Shown here: positions 22,701 to 30,860 of the stretch, piece after piece
Layout: every line of letters starts with the position of its first letter
How positions within the stretch are numbered: position 1 is the stretch's first letter
Assembly (NCBI GenBank): GCA_949152475.1
Contig: OX424563.1
Coordinates: 2,391,001-2,455,000, forward strand
Source: Terebella lapidaria
Taxonomy: Eukaryota > Annelida > Polychaeta > Terebellida > Terebellidae
Direction of reading: 5' to 3'
DNA length: 64,000 nt
The notes under the pieces: generated by a model
What the model was told of the DNA's origin: nothing
Database searches by the model: none
What the model saw: only the letters and a program-made list of their open reading frames with translations
Translations under genes and position numbers: made by a program

Positions 22701-24851
22701 GTCCCTGTCGTCCATCTCGACCTGCCAGTAACCACTAGCCAAGTCTAGCGTCGAAAAATATCGTCCTCCTGACAAGGTATCAAAACTCTCGTCGACTCGA
22801 GGCAGGGGGTACGCATCCTTCCGGGTGACATCATTTAGACGGCGGTAGTCGACGCAAAATCTCAGTGCACCATCCTTCTTTTTCACTAGCACGATGGGAG
22901 ACGACCATGGACTGTCACTTGGCTCCACAACGTCAGCTTTCAACATCTTGTCGACCTCGTCCTCGATCAGCTCTTGTTGGTAGTACGGGGCTCTCCTCAG
23001 AGGCTGCTTGATCGGGGGGTGATCTCCCGTGTCGATGACGTGTTTCGCCAGGGACGTCCGGCCCAACCTCCCATCTGGTCCCATAAAGACCTGCTGGTGG
23101 CGTCGAAGGAGATCGCTGACGACCTCCACCTCCTTTTCCGTCAAGTTCGGATGCATTCCCTCCAGGAGCGGTTCTAAATGCTCCGGGCACTCTGGTGTCT
23201 TCGTCGACGATTCTGCGTGCATGGCGTGCACTCTGGTTTCGGGCTGCTCAGGCGTCCGGTTCCGCCACTTGGTGGAGTTTGGTGTAAGGGGCTCATGCTC
23301 CCTCCCGCTCTCCTCCCGGTACCACTGTTCCCTTTTAGGTTCATTCTGGGTTGTTTTCCCTCCATCGGGACGAAATCCCAGGTCGATCACGGCCTCTATT
23401 CCGTGAAGCTCGGCTAGGATGGTCCCCATCAGCACAGTGCAAGCTCCAGCGCCGGCGTTCAGAAGTACCACCGGTACCAGGCGTCCTCGGGGTCGTACCA
23501 GGGCTCGTCCCACTACGAGGGGGTCGTCCTCCAACGGCTCTCTTGCGGACTGCACGAGGCCGGCCTTCGGAACTCCTCCCTCACTTCCTGTCAGCTTGAG
23601 GTCCACCATCATCTCTGAAAAGGGTGGCAAGACGACCGTCTCCTCCGTCACCAGTGTGTAGACGGCGCCCTCGTGGCCCGAGCTCATCACTACGGTAGTG
23701 TCGCCCACCTGCCACTCGCCCTTACGCAGATCCAGCTGTCCCCCAATCTGTTGAAGTACATCAAGCCCCAACACTCCCGGGATCCCTAGTTTGGCTACCA
23801 GTACATCTGCCGACACGAGTCGTGTGCCCAGTAGAAGTTGAACTGTCATCTCTCCTTGAACCTGTAAGTAGTCTCCGGTTGCTGCCCGTAACCTTATTCT
23901 CGTCTGCCTTATCATTGCTTTATGTTCGTCATCCTTTTGGTCGAAGAGACACTCGTCCAGAACGGTGGAAGAGGCACCCGTGTCCACCAACATACGAGTC
24001 GCCTTCCCCATAACGTGGCACGCCGCATACCACGCCAATGTGCCTCGGGCACCGGCTGACAGCGACACCACCTGGCCATTTCTGTCAATCTTAAGAGAGC
24101 TGCCACTCTCCTCAGGGACGCCGCCCTGGATAAGTACTGAGTCGTCCACCCACAGTGATGCACCACCCTGGTCCTCTCTGTCAGTCTTAAGGGAATCACT
24201 CCCCTCGGAACCGCCGCTCCGGATAAGTAATGAGTCGTCCACCAGCAATAGCTGCTGCGCTGGCCCCTTGGTCATTCCGCTCCACCGGCCCTCCGTCTCC
24301 TCTTTCACGGCCGCTTGTGGTTCAGTTGCATAGGGGGGTCCCTGCTGTTTCGCAGCCTCCAGCCTCAAGGTTGTAACCTGTTGGTTCTCCTTGCTGCTAG
24401 CAGAAACCTCGTTGATGTCTCCGTGGGTCCCCAGACGCTCCACGGCTCCATCGGTCTGCATTTCGTCGACGTCTCCGCGGGTCATTAGACGCTCCACGGC
24501 TCCATCGGTCTGCATTTCCTTGACGTCTCCGCGGGGCATTAGACGCTCCACGGCTCCATCGGTTTGCTGTACATTGGCACTCCCGTCTGTGTTGACAGGC
24601 TTGCCCTCCAAATAGTCGAGAATTCGATCCTCGAGCTCCTCCTGCGCCCATCCAGTTACTTCGGATGCACACCGGAAAAACCTATTAAAAATCTGTGAAA
24701 CTAAAAATTCCCCCCTGGCAATGTGTTCTTCACGTCTTCGTCGAGCTTCTCGCCTGTGAAGCCGTGCACACACCTGCCAATGGCCCATACGGTTGGGGGC
24801 TGGTATGAGCCCTACTGGTTTTCCGACACCTCGCCTGTCAAACTGTTCCAC
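19716..24851 (-). CDS. pol: Pol polyprotein: protease, RT, RNase H, integrase
   Basis: 1711 codons open. Three 18-residue repeats (QTDGAVERL core, 96-149) precede an aspartic protease with DTG at 290-292. RT spans about 620-830 with catalytic YLDD at 765-768, and RNase H about 895-1027 with DTDAS at 912-916. Integrase has zinc-binding H1331, H1338, C1368, C1371, then catalytic D1400, D1460, E1496 (35 residues between the last two) and a GPY-type module (WTGPY, 1636-1640). All key residues are present. A hydrophobic segment (about 1159-1172) lies in the RNase H-integrase linker. The first codon is GTG preceded by TGA, and the frame is -1 to gag with a 40-nt overlap, so expression as Gag-Pol by -1 frameshifting is likely. 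It is probably functional. Confidence 0.95.
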   Translation of the reverse strand: MEQFDRRGVGKPVGLIPAPNRMGHWQVCARLHRREARRRREEHIARGEFLVSQIFNRFFRCASEVTGWAQEELEDRILDYLEGKPVNTDGSANVQQTDGAVERLMPRGDVKEMQTDGAVERLMTRGDVDEMQTDGAVERLGTHGDINEVSASSKENQQVTTLRLEAAKQQGPPYATEPQAAVKEETEGRWSGMTKGPAQQLLLVDDSLLIRSGGSEGSDSLKTDREDQGGASLWVDDSVLIQGGVPEESGSSLKIDRNGQVVSLSAGARGTLAWYAACHVMGKATRMLVDTGASSTVLDECLFDQKDDEHKAMIRQTRIRLRAATGDYLQVQGEMTVQLLLGTRLVSADVLVAKLGIPGVLGLDVLQQIGGQLDLRKGEWQVGDTTVVMSSGHEGAVYTLVTEETVVLPPFSEMMVDLKLTGSEGGVPKAGLVQSAREPLEDDPLVVGRALVRPRGRLVPVVLLNAGAGACTVLMGTILAELHGIEAVIDLGFRPDGGKTTQNEPKREQWYREESGREHEPLTPNSTKWRNRTPEQPETRVHAMHAESSTKTPECPEHLEPLLEGMHPNLTEKEVEVVSDLLRRHQQVFMGPDGRLGRTSLAKHVIDTGDHPPIKQPLRRAPYYQQELIEDEVDKMLKADVVEPSDSPWSSPIVLVKKKDGALRFCVDYRRLNDVTRKDAYPLPRVDESFDTLSGGRYFSTLDLASGYWQVEMDDRDKEKTAFTTRSGLYQFKVMPFGLATAPATFERLMELALRGLQWKRCLIYLDDVVCLGKTFQEAVDNLEDVFRRLQAAGLKLKPAKCELFRQQVNFLGHVVSDRGIQCDPAKVEAVTKMVPPTTLTELRSFLGFVGYYRRFIPDFATRAGPLNHLLKKEVNYHWSEAHQQAFEALRQPLTEHPLLVYPDMDQEFILDTDASGYGVGGVLSQVQDGRERVIAYASRTLRDTQRNYCTTKRELLAVVSMIHHFRHFLWGRAFLLRTDHASLKWLLNFRDAEGMIARWAARIASYAFRCEVRPGVQHGNADGMSRCRQCRRPDCPAPRHTTRPEGEEEACPTQEECPLPLEDLSDEDLLPPISGEGWSPGGPQVNILREVPVEPWTEDYYCGDGVGIFQIWEVRCQEDPRTTTQPTEECLPDRSPPQTEEGARSVCRTLHQLRPSAWVWFLLMMLLALHGLGPEVVAGAAIGATADVWMRCREEPFLDPCPNPVLRDPDKQMLAVTRAMATGGRRNPMEGAPEAQVLNGYSQEDLVTLQRADPEVGGILGWKNIFTERPAWPEVRTKSQQMKTLWQQWDQLELRDGLLYRRYQAACQNAPIHQLVVPQVLRRAVMKEVHTGKLMSHQGITKTVHRLKARMYWPGMTKDVERWCRECLKCSGRKPRPGPKYHPMGNLPVGDRLERVAMDILEPGTITNSGNRYILVVGDYFTKWTEAYALPNHEAQTVADVFVTEFVCRLGMPAKIHTDQGREFESKLFLEMIKILGGEKTRTTPYHAKSDGMVERFNRTLLNLLAVVVDENHDDWDDHLPYVMATYRTSVHESTGCTPFRMMMGREATTPLDLRYRTKPDDLGGPVPECASEYVEWVKEATIQAHETARECLKTATVRQKRHHDIKSAARHFPVGTWVMYWYPPKARPKLGLGWTGPYLVVKSHLGWMVSIQDRPGGKIKDVHIDNIKRCWFTPETDAWIPNPDDVTPVRTPSDDEGRVENSGNAVQTM

Positions 24852-27322
24852 TCACCAATCTCCTCGATTAGTCGACTCAAGCGCTCCTCCTTGGTCCGAG
24901 GTGGCGGCCGATCTGGACACTGGTACTTCCGATGACCCGGCTTCCCACAGTACCAACAGTCATCTGGTCCCGGCCTAGCGCTTGGTCCCTTGTTCTCAGC
25001 AGTGGCGGCCCTCGGCTTGATGGATAGCACCTGCTCACACAGCTCGATTAGTCGATCCAGCTTCCTGTCTTGGCTCTCAAAGAGCCCCTTGAAGTAGGGA
25101 AGTCTGGGTAGACCCGCTACGTTCGGCTGGTTGCTCTGCTGCCCACTGGTGGTAATCTCGCCTCCCTGCTGGTTCTTCAACAGCTGTAGGACCCGTCCTA
25201 GAGCTGGCTCGGAGTCCTCCGACTCTATGGACATCACCGGCTTCCCAGGCTTGGGTTTGACACATTCGTACTGGGTCACGAACGCTATGGCCTCCTCCAT
25301 GGTCTTCATCTTCCTCATGAGCGCCATCACCTTCATGTCCCCATCTGGATGGCCCTTCCAGAAGTGGTCTAAGGCGATAGCCTCCTGAGCTGCGGAGTTC
25401 AGATCCGGATAACCACGGCCGGCCAGTCGCTGCAACTCATAGCCGTACTGCTGGGGTGTCTCTGCCTTCCTGCGGGTTCTCTGTCCCAAGGTCGCCTTGT
25501 AGGACTCCTCCTGACAGTCAGGGTCGAATCGTAGGGTCAGCTTGTCGGTCAGAACGTCGATGTCCCTCCGGTCTGCAGGACTCAGGCTGGTCAGCATTCG
25601 TCGCGCCTCTCCTGTCAAGCTCCCGGCTAAGTAGACGCCCTGTTCCCGCTTGCTCCATCCGTTGACCTCTGCGATGACGTCAAAGTGGGCCCGGTACACC
25701 GGCCACTCTATGGAAGTCCCATCGAACTTGTCAGGGGTCAGCATCTTCCGGTTCCTTCTGCCGTTCTGATTCCAGGCTGTGCTGTCCTCGGACGACGAGT
25801 CCTCCTGCCTCCGTCTCGGCCTAGGGCTTCGTCGGTGCAGCGGCGGTCCCCGCCTCGGTGGTCTCCTCCCCCGTCCTGGGTAACCATGGCTGCTGTCGGT
25901 CCCTCCATCAGATGAAGGCCCCTCATCGCCCGATGATGAGAAAGGGTGCTGTCTCCGGCCTCCCTGGGTGACTGAAATAGAAGCTGGATTTCTCCAGGAG
26001 GCTGGCTGTCTCGGTTGTCGACTGGGTGAAGACCTCTCTCTTCCGCGAACGCTGTCTTCCGCGAACCTTCCGCGAACGGACTCCTCCGCCAACAGCTCCC
26101 GAAGAAGTTCCTCCGCGAACAGGCCTCTTCCGCGAACGCCGTCTTCCGCGAGTCTTCCGCGAACGGGCTCGTCCGCCAAGATGTCTCGGAGACGTCCCTC
26201 CACAAAAGATGTACGTCCGCGAACGCCATCTTCCGCGAGTCTTCCGCGAACCGGCTCATCCGCGAATGGTCTTCCCCGTCTATTCTGAAAAACTGGAAAG
26301 GAAGATTGGTCGCCTGGATCACTCCTTTCGTCGAGCCGCCGTCTGGGTGAAGACTCCTCTCTTCCGCGAACACTCTCTTCCGCGAGTCGTCCTCGTCCGC
26401 GAACGTGGTCGTCCGCGAAGGGCCCTCCCCGGTCACAAGCGTCCTCGTCACCAAAGACTCCCCCTCGCCCACGAGCCCGTTCATCCACGAAGGATCCCCG
26501 GCTGCAAGCGTCCCTGTCGCCGAAGAATGCCTCTCGTCCGCGAATGTTCTCTTCCGCGAAAAGTCCTCTCCCTCTCGAGCTGCTCTCTTGGGTCGGAGCC
26601 CAAGTAACCCGTCCTCCAGTCACTCCCGTTTGTCGACTCATCACACCAGACCGCTTCCCTGTTGCACCAGACTGCTGCTGGGACTGGTCCCAAAGCCGTC
26701 TCAATGCTGCATTCTCTGGAGGTGCCACACTTGGACTCTGCTCCGGTAGCTGTAGCCGATCCCTCCTCGCCCAGATTTCGCCGTCCTCCCCGTCCAGATT
26801 GACGTACTCCGGTCCCAGCACTCGTCGGAACTCGGGGCCCCTCCTAACGCTCTCAAGGTAGGTTGACCTCTCCCTGTCTCGATCGTGCTGCCACCCAGAG
26901 TCGTGTCTGAAAAGAAAACGGTTGTCGGGTGTCTGGCTCCGGGGTCTCTGTTGACTAGTCGACTGGCCCATGGAAGGTCTCGACCTCCCTGGTTGCTCCT
27001 CACTCGTCGAAACGTCCCGTCTACCCCTGGCTGTGAAGCTGCTCTTCCGCGAACGGTCGTCTTCCGCGAACGTTGTCTTCCGCGAACGGTCGTCGGCCTC
27101 TTCCGCCAAGGTCGTCTTCCGCGAACGGTTGTCGTCCGCGAACGTCTTCCGCGAACGGTCGTCTTCCGCGAACGTCTTCCGCGAACGGTCGTCTCCCTCT
27201 TCCGCAAAGGTCGGCTTCCGCGAACCGCTGTCTTCCTCGTCCGCAAGTGAGGCCGTCCGCGAAGAGTCTTCCTCTTCACCTCCTGTCTTCCCTGGGGCAG
27301 TTTCGTCGTTTTCGCCGGACAT
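24812..27322 (-). CDS. gag: Gag polyprotein with repeat-rich N-terminus and CCHC knuckle
   Basis: 836 codons from the ATG at 27322 (MSGENDETAPGK). The frame stays open 34 codons further up into the 5' LTR, but that part overlaps the PBS, so the internal ATG is preferred. Roughly the first half is low-complexity, charged sequence with recurring FAEE, VRGR and DRSRKT units encoded by the CTTCCGCGAACG motif on the opposite strand. A capsid-like Ty3/gypsy gag region follows (from about MLTPDKFDGTSIEWPVYRAH). Near the C-terminus is a CCHC zinc knuckle, CWYCGKPGHRKYQC, for RNA packaging. It ends at TAG (24812-24814) inside the start of pol. It is longer than usual gypsy Gag because of the repeats. 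Confidence 0.92.
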   Translation of the reverse strand: MSGENDETAPGKTGGEEEDSSRTASLADEEDSGSRKPTFAEEGDDRSRKTFAEDDRSRKTFADDNRSRKTTLAEEADDRSRKTTFAEDDRSRKSSFTARGRRDVSTSEEQPGRSRPSMGQSTSQQRPRSQTPDNRFLFRHDSGWQHDRDRERSTYLESVRRGPEFRRVLGPEYVNLDGEDGEIWARRDRLQLPEQSPSVAPPENAALRRLWDQSQQQSGATGKRSGVMSRQTGVTGGRVTWAPTQESSSRGRGLFAEENIRGREAFFGDRDACSRGSFVDERARGRGGVFGDEDACDRGGPFADDHVRGRGRLAEESVRGREESSPRRRLDERSDPGDQSSFPVFQNRRGRPFADEPVRGRLAEDGVRGRTSFVEGRLRDILADEPVRGRLAEDGVRGRGLFAEELLRELLAEESVRGRFAEDSVRGRERSSPSRQPRQPASWRNPASISVTQGGRRQHPFSSSGDEGPSSDGGTDSSHGYPGRGRRPPRRGPPLHRRSPRPRRRQEDSSSEDSTAWNQNGRRNRKMLTPDKFDGTSIEWPVYRAHFDVIAEVNGWSKREQGVYLAGSLTGEARRMLTSLSPADRRDIDVLTDKLTLRFDPDCQEESYKATLGQRTRRKAETPQQYGYELQRLAGRGYPDLNSAAQEAIALDHFWKGHPDGDMKVMALMRKMKTMEEAIAFVTQYECVKPKPGKPVMSIESEDSEPALGRVLQLLKNQQGGEITTSGQQSNQPNVAGLPRLPYFKGLFESQDRKLDRLIELCEQVLSIKPRAATAENKGPSARPGPDDCWYCGKPGHRKYQCPDRPPPRTKEERLSRLIEEIGEWNSLTGEVSENQ
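26041..27262. repeat. CTTCCGCGAACG motif copies inside gag
   Basis: More than twenty copies or close variants of TTCCGCGAACG lie at 26041-26270, 26362-26420, 26537-26560 and 27045-27262. They match the LTR and pre-ORF3 arrays at the nucleotide level but here are translated, in varying phase, as FAEE-, RGR- and SRKT-type peptides. Spacers vary more than in the non-coding arrays. Confidence 0.9.
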
Positions 27323-27364
27323 GAGTGATGCTGAGGTTCGTTCCCTGGCAGTAGACCCTCGGGG

Positions 27365-27382
27365 ATCCTGGTCACGGCACCA
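27365..27382 (-). other. Primer binding site, probably tRNA-His
   Basis: On the minus strand, 3 nt after the 5' LTR, the sequence is TGGTGCCGTGACCAGGAT. This complements a tRNA 3' end ending TCACGGCACCA. Metazoan tRNA-His has acceptor strand GCCGTGA, which predicts that end. The assignment is from memory of the family, not from a search. Confidence 0.75.
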
Positions 27383-27385
27383 AGT

Positions 27386-28297
27386 TGTGACGTTTGGTAA
27401 TGACTTGTTTTCGGTGTGGCCCAAAAAACCTGGTTTCTCTGATCGTATAGACTTTATGTAACTCCCGCTCGTTGTGATTCGAGAGCCGTCACTAAATTGG
27501 TGTCCCCCAACGCTGGTGTATCATCACTCCGTAGCTTACCGGCTTCACTTAGGCAAGAAGCAACTCAGATGTAAATAAATTGAAGATTTATATACATCAA
27601 ATCAACTTACAATTGTATGGCTGGTCACCCACGTGACGTACAAATATGAAGTTCAGACATGGAGCACTGTATGATCACATTTCAAAAATAAATAGTGCAC
27701 GAGGGCACAACTAAAAAGAGTTCTTAGCCGGCGGCGTCTCTCTGTCCCTTCCCGTTGAAGTTTCCCGTCCCGTTTAGTCGAATGGTTTCTCCAGGTAGTC
27801 GGTCTAATCCCGGTTGACTCTAAGGCCCTGAAGAAGGAGTCGTCCGCACGGAGTTCGTCGAGTCCCTTGGCTGTGGCGGTGACGATCTCCCCACGGTCGA
27901 TGTCGCTGTTGCAGTGCTCTCAGAGCGGCCGTCCGCTCTCCCTTATATAGCCAGGGTGGCTGCGCGCGCATCTTCGTCCGCGAACGTATCTTCCGCACTC
28001 TTCTCCACGTGGTGAAGACTGCGTCCGCGAACGGTTCTTCCGCGAAGGCTCCTCTTCCGCGAAGGCTCCTCTTCCGCGAACGGTGCTTCCGCGACTGATG
28101 CTTCCGCTGATGATGCTTCCGCAATCGTGCTTCCGCGAACGGTTCTTCCGCGAACGATGCTTCCGCTGATGATGCTTCCGCAATCGTGCTTCCGCGAACG
28201 GTTCTTCCGCGAACGGTGTCTTCGCAAGTGGACTTTGTAGATCACGTGACCGTTCCTAACGAACGTTTCAGCGCGGCAGTTGCATGGTTTTGTTACA
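27386..28297 (-). repeat. 5' LTR of the gypsy element
   Basis: 912 bp. Identical to the 3' LTR by eye except for one base (28196 G, 18157 C) and an additional 17-bp GAAGGCTCCTCTTCCGC unit near 28061-28077. The motif array lies at about 27981-28220. Confidence 0.95.
27942..27949 (-). promoter_or_regulatory. LTR TATA box
   Basis: The minus strand reads CTATATAAGG just downstream of the CTTCCGCGAACG-type array. This places transcription start near 27915 and leaves about 590 nt before the gag ATG. Confidence 0.75.
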
Positions 28298-28301
28298 AAA
28301 T
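28298..28301. other. Target site duplication (AAAT), right
   Basis: Matches 17360-17363. The pre-insertion site can be read as CCTTAAAT followed by AAACAATG. Confidence 0.85.
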
Positions 28302-28401
28302 AAACAATGAATCTGGTTAGAGATAAATTCAATTTATGACATTTTCAGCAAAAAGGTAAACATTGTTAATTAAAAAAAATACTGTATTTCGTAATGGGAT
28401 G

Positions 28402-28760
28402 ATCCCATCTTTGTAACTGAGGTTGTTGCTAGCATCATAGTAGCTATGTACTTCGTCTAGTACGTCTAGTACGAATGTGGGCCATCCCTCTTGTATGAGT
28501 GTAGTGTCTTCATAGTCTCGTCATTTGCCTGGACATCTTGAATCTCATGTAGTCTCCTGTCATAGATTGACTGTAGTGCTGTTACAGCCATGGTAGATGT
28601 GACATGGTCATTCCTTGTCCCTTGGATGTATGCTCTGTTGAGTGTGTCGGCGATCACTGATCAGGGTCCTTCCGTGTACTGGACTTCAAAGTCATATCTA
28701 ATCATCAGGGTTGTAGTTTTCTTGATGCCATAGTGTACCATAGTCCACGCATTTGGTCCG
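28402..28760 (-). pseudogene. Right-arm copy of the old gypsy RNase H fragment
   Basis: Reverse-complement counterpart of 10619-10978. Parts such as IADTLNRAYIQGTRND are readable, but the frame is interrupted at the start (TGA before IADTL) and upstream. It marks the inner end of the right arm. Confidence 0.75.
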
Positions 28761-28840
28761 ATTTGTCTTTAGATCTTGTATTCAGTAGTAACAGAAGACA
28801 ATTTGCTAGAGGGTTGAAGAAGTGTTATGGAATACATAAT

Positions 28841-29960
28841 CACTGTTGGAACCCGAAACGTCACGTTACGGTAGTCATGAAGATGGCGCAAGCTAAATCG
28901 ATTCGTTTAATTGTCTCCTGTTTTCTTGCTAAAACAATATACTGACACGAATTATTCCACAGACATATGGTTTAAGACATTTAGAATCCATAAATTGTCA
29001 TGCAGAATACGCTGTAACGGCGTTTTAGGGATAAAAGAGGTTGATAAGATTGCTATTGACTACCATAACGTTTCTGTCCGACTACCGTAACGTGACCGAT
29101 CTGCAGCTTAGGACTGTCGTAACGTCGATATTGTGATTTGGCAAACACGCACGTAAAATTGCACCTACGAATCAAATTGACACACATGAAACCCATGCCT
29201 TTTTTGGAGTAACACCTTGAAAATTCAGATGTTTGCATATTCAATAACTAATACATCACAACATTTTAAACTACGAGAGCTATAACCCGATAACTGCTAT
29301 AGATTCAACAAAGTCAACATGCAAAGCAGCCAATCAAGTCCAAATCCGACTTCCGAGTTCCTAATCCACGAACATATCAGTCAACGACAAACAAGGAGCT
29401 ATTACATACTCTTTATAATTATTGATAAAGGGTTATATAACATTGTAACTATACATCCATTGTTGATATAGTTTATACTAACCTACATGAACGATATAAC
29501 ACTGGCAACAGATACACAACCTGGCAGCAGAAGTACATTCCTGGTGGCAGGTGTATAGCCACAGACGAAAACGAGATACATTTATTTCTTTTACTCATAG
29601 ATCTATATCAGTTCCATATGTGTTGTGGAGAATTAATATATAAAACAAAATAGTACTTCAATGATCTGCGTGGTTTGTAACGTTACGATAGTCGGTCGTT
29701 TGCGTTAAGGTAGTCACTATTCTGATATCACATGACGTTATGGTAGTCGTTTTCTCATCAAACGAATATCACACGTACACTCACTGATCTGGCTACTCTA
29801 GTGAACCTGATAACTTCATACATTTCGTGGCTTCAAAATTGTCCCGATCTTGCTGTATCGTGCAAGAAAAATTGATAGGAAACAAAACGAATCGACCTAC
29901 CTTTCGCCATCTTAATGACTACCGTAACGTGACGTTACGGTAGTCGAGGTTCCGACAGTG
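28841..29960. mobile_element. 1120-bp DNA transposon with CACTGT termini
   Basis: Inverted ends start CACTGTTGGAACC and CACTGTCGGAACC, with about 90 bp of imperfect TIR reaching the shared GATGGCG and TCGATTCGTTT. Flanks are ATAAT at 28836-28840 and 29961-29965. The left arm keeps the unoccupied site (complement of 10540-10544). Because T and A flank both ends, TAA with TCACTG termini is an equally valid reading. ACGTTACGGTAGTC-like subterminal repeats occur at least nine times in both orientations (around 28862, 29062, 29080, 29110, 29685, 29703, 29733, 29918, 29930). No transposase ORF, so non-autonomous. The superfamily is open; CACTG ends with a 5-bp duplication would fit a Transib/RAG-like group. 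Confidence 0.88.
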
Positions 29961-30334
29961 ATAATACTTACTGTTAAGGTGGGGGCATCGCCTAGGAATT
30001 TTTTTTCAGACAAACCATACAGTTGTGCTTTTTATCCATATCTCCACGAATTGTGATCAAATCTATTTCAAATTTGGTTTATGATTGCTATGTGTCTGTC
30101 CAATAGATTAAACTATATTATGACGATGAGTTATCATCATAGCCCGCGAATATAGATAAATGAATGTCCGCAATAGATAACGGGGTAGAACTTTCTCACG
30201 ATGGCGTTGTTCCCGATGATTTTTACACAGCAATGAGTTCATATGTTCGTGCTCACGAACCGAGAATTAGTTTTCTGAATTTCACTGCGAAAGATGCGAA
30301 AAATGATGTACAGTATACGAGTAGATTCACCCAG

Positions 30335-30860
30335 TTGTAACTAATTCCCAGAGCACAGCTAAGGAAATTGTCAAAGGCTTTTCCCTGACCGATGGCAGCA
30401 AAGTTTTCGCTGCATCATTATTTCCCCCAAAACATCCTCTAAACGTCGACATAGTTTTAATCAAGTTCATATCTTCATTTTCTGGTCTTACTTCTTCCAG
30501 TACGTGGCATTTCAGGACCTATAAATCAAACAAAAGTATACAAATACTAGAAATAACTGGGGGAGGCTTGATATTTCAGCGGCCCCAACTGTGTCTATGG
30601 ACATTTTGGAAGTATTCATCTGATCACGTGATTGGATTAGCCAATCAGGCACAGGGCACATAAAAACTGTATAAAGGTACAAGTCAGCCAAAAAGGCTTC
30701 ATTTATATACATTTATATATTGATTGGTTTGTATGTGTTTATTCTTCGAGAAAAAGGAATTATTAATTCTTACTGCGTCAGAATTATCGGAGGGCACATT
30801 CATAGGGTTCTGCCTGGAGATAGGGTTTTTTCCAGTCGCTTCCTTTCCCTTCTTTTCTTT
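30335..30860. other. Right-arm-specific block with promoter-like module
   Basis: No counterpart in the left arm. CACGTG (30625-30630), ATTGG (30631-30635), CCAAT (30641-30645) and TATAAAGG (30670-30677) line up in promoter-like spacing on the plus strand, 1.2 kb upstream of the intact LRR-PAN gene. No ORF starts nearby. The role is inferred only. Confidence 0.35.

Larger units (their letters stand above)
17364..28297 (-). mobile_element. Full-length Ty3/gypsy LTR retrotransposon with a third ORF
   Basis: A 10,934-bp element transcribed on the minus strand. Order from its 5' end: LTR (28297-27386), PBS, gag (27322-24812), pol (24851-19716), ORF3 (19476-18379), PPT, LTR (18258-17364), within an AAAT duplication. 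Protease-RT-RNase H-integrase order places it in Ty3/gypsy (Metaviridae). LTRs differ by one substitution (18157 versus 28196) and one 17-bp unit present only in the 5' LTR, so insertion is recent. All major ORFs are open. It is large for a metazoan gypsy element because of a long repeat-rich gag N-terminus and ORF3. The closest clade cannot be assigned by eye. Confidence 0.95.

Noticed and set aside
26701..27375. 224-codon minus-strand ORF overlapping gag in another frame
   Set aside because: It is open because the 15-nt repeat lacks stops in several frames; it has no independent domains and crosses the PBS region.
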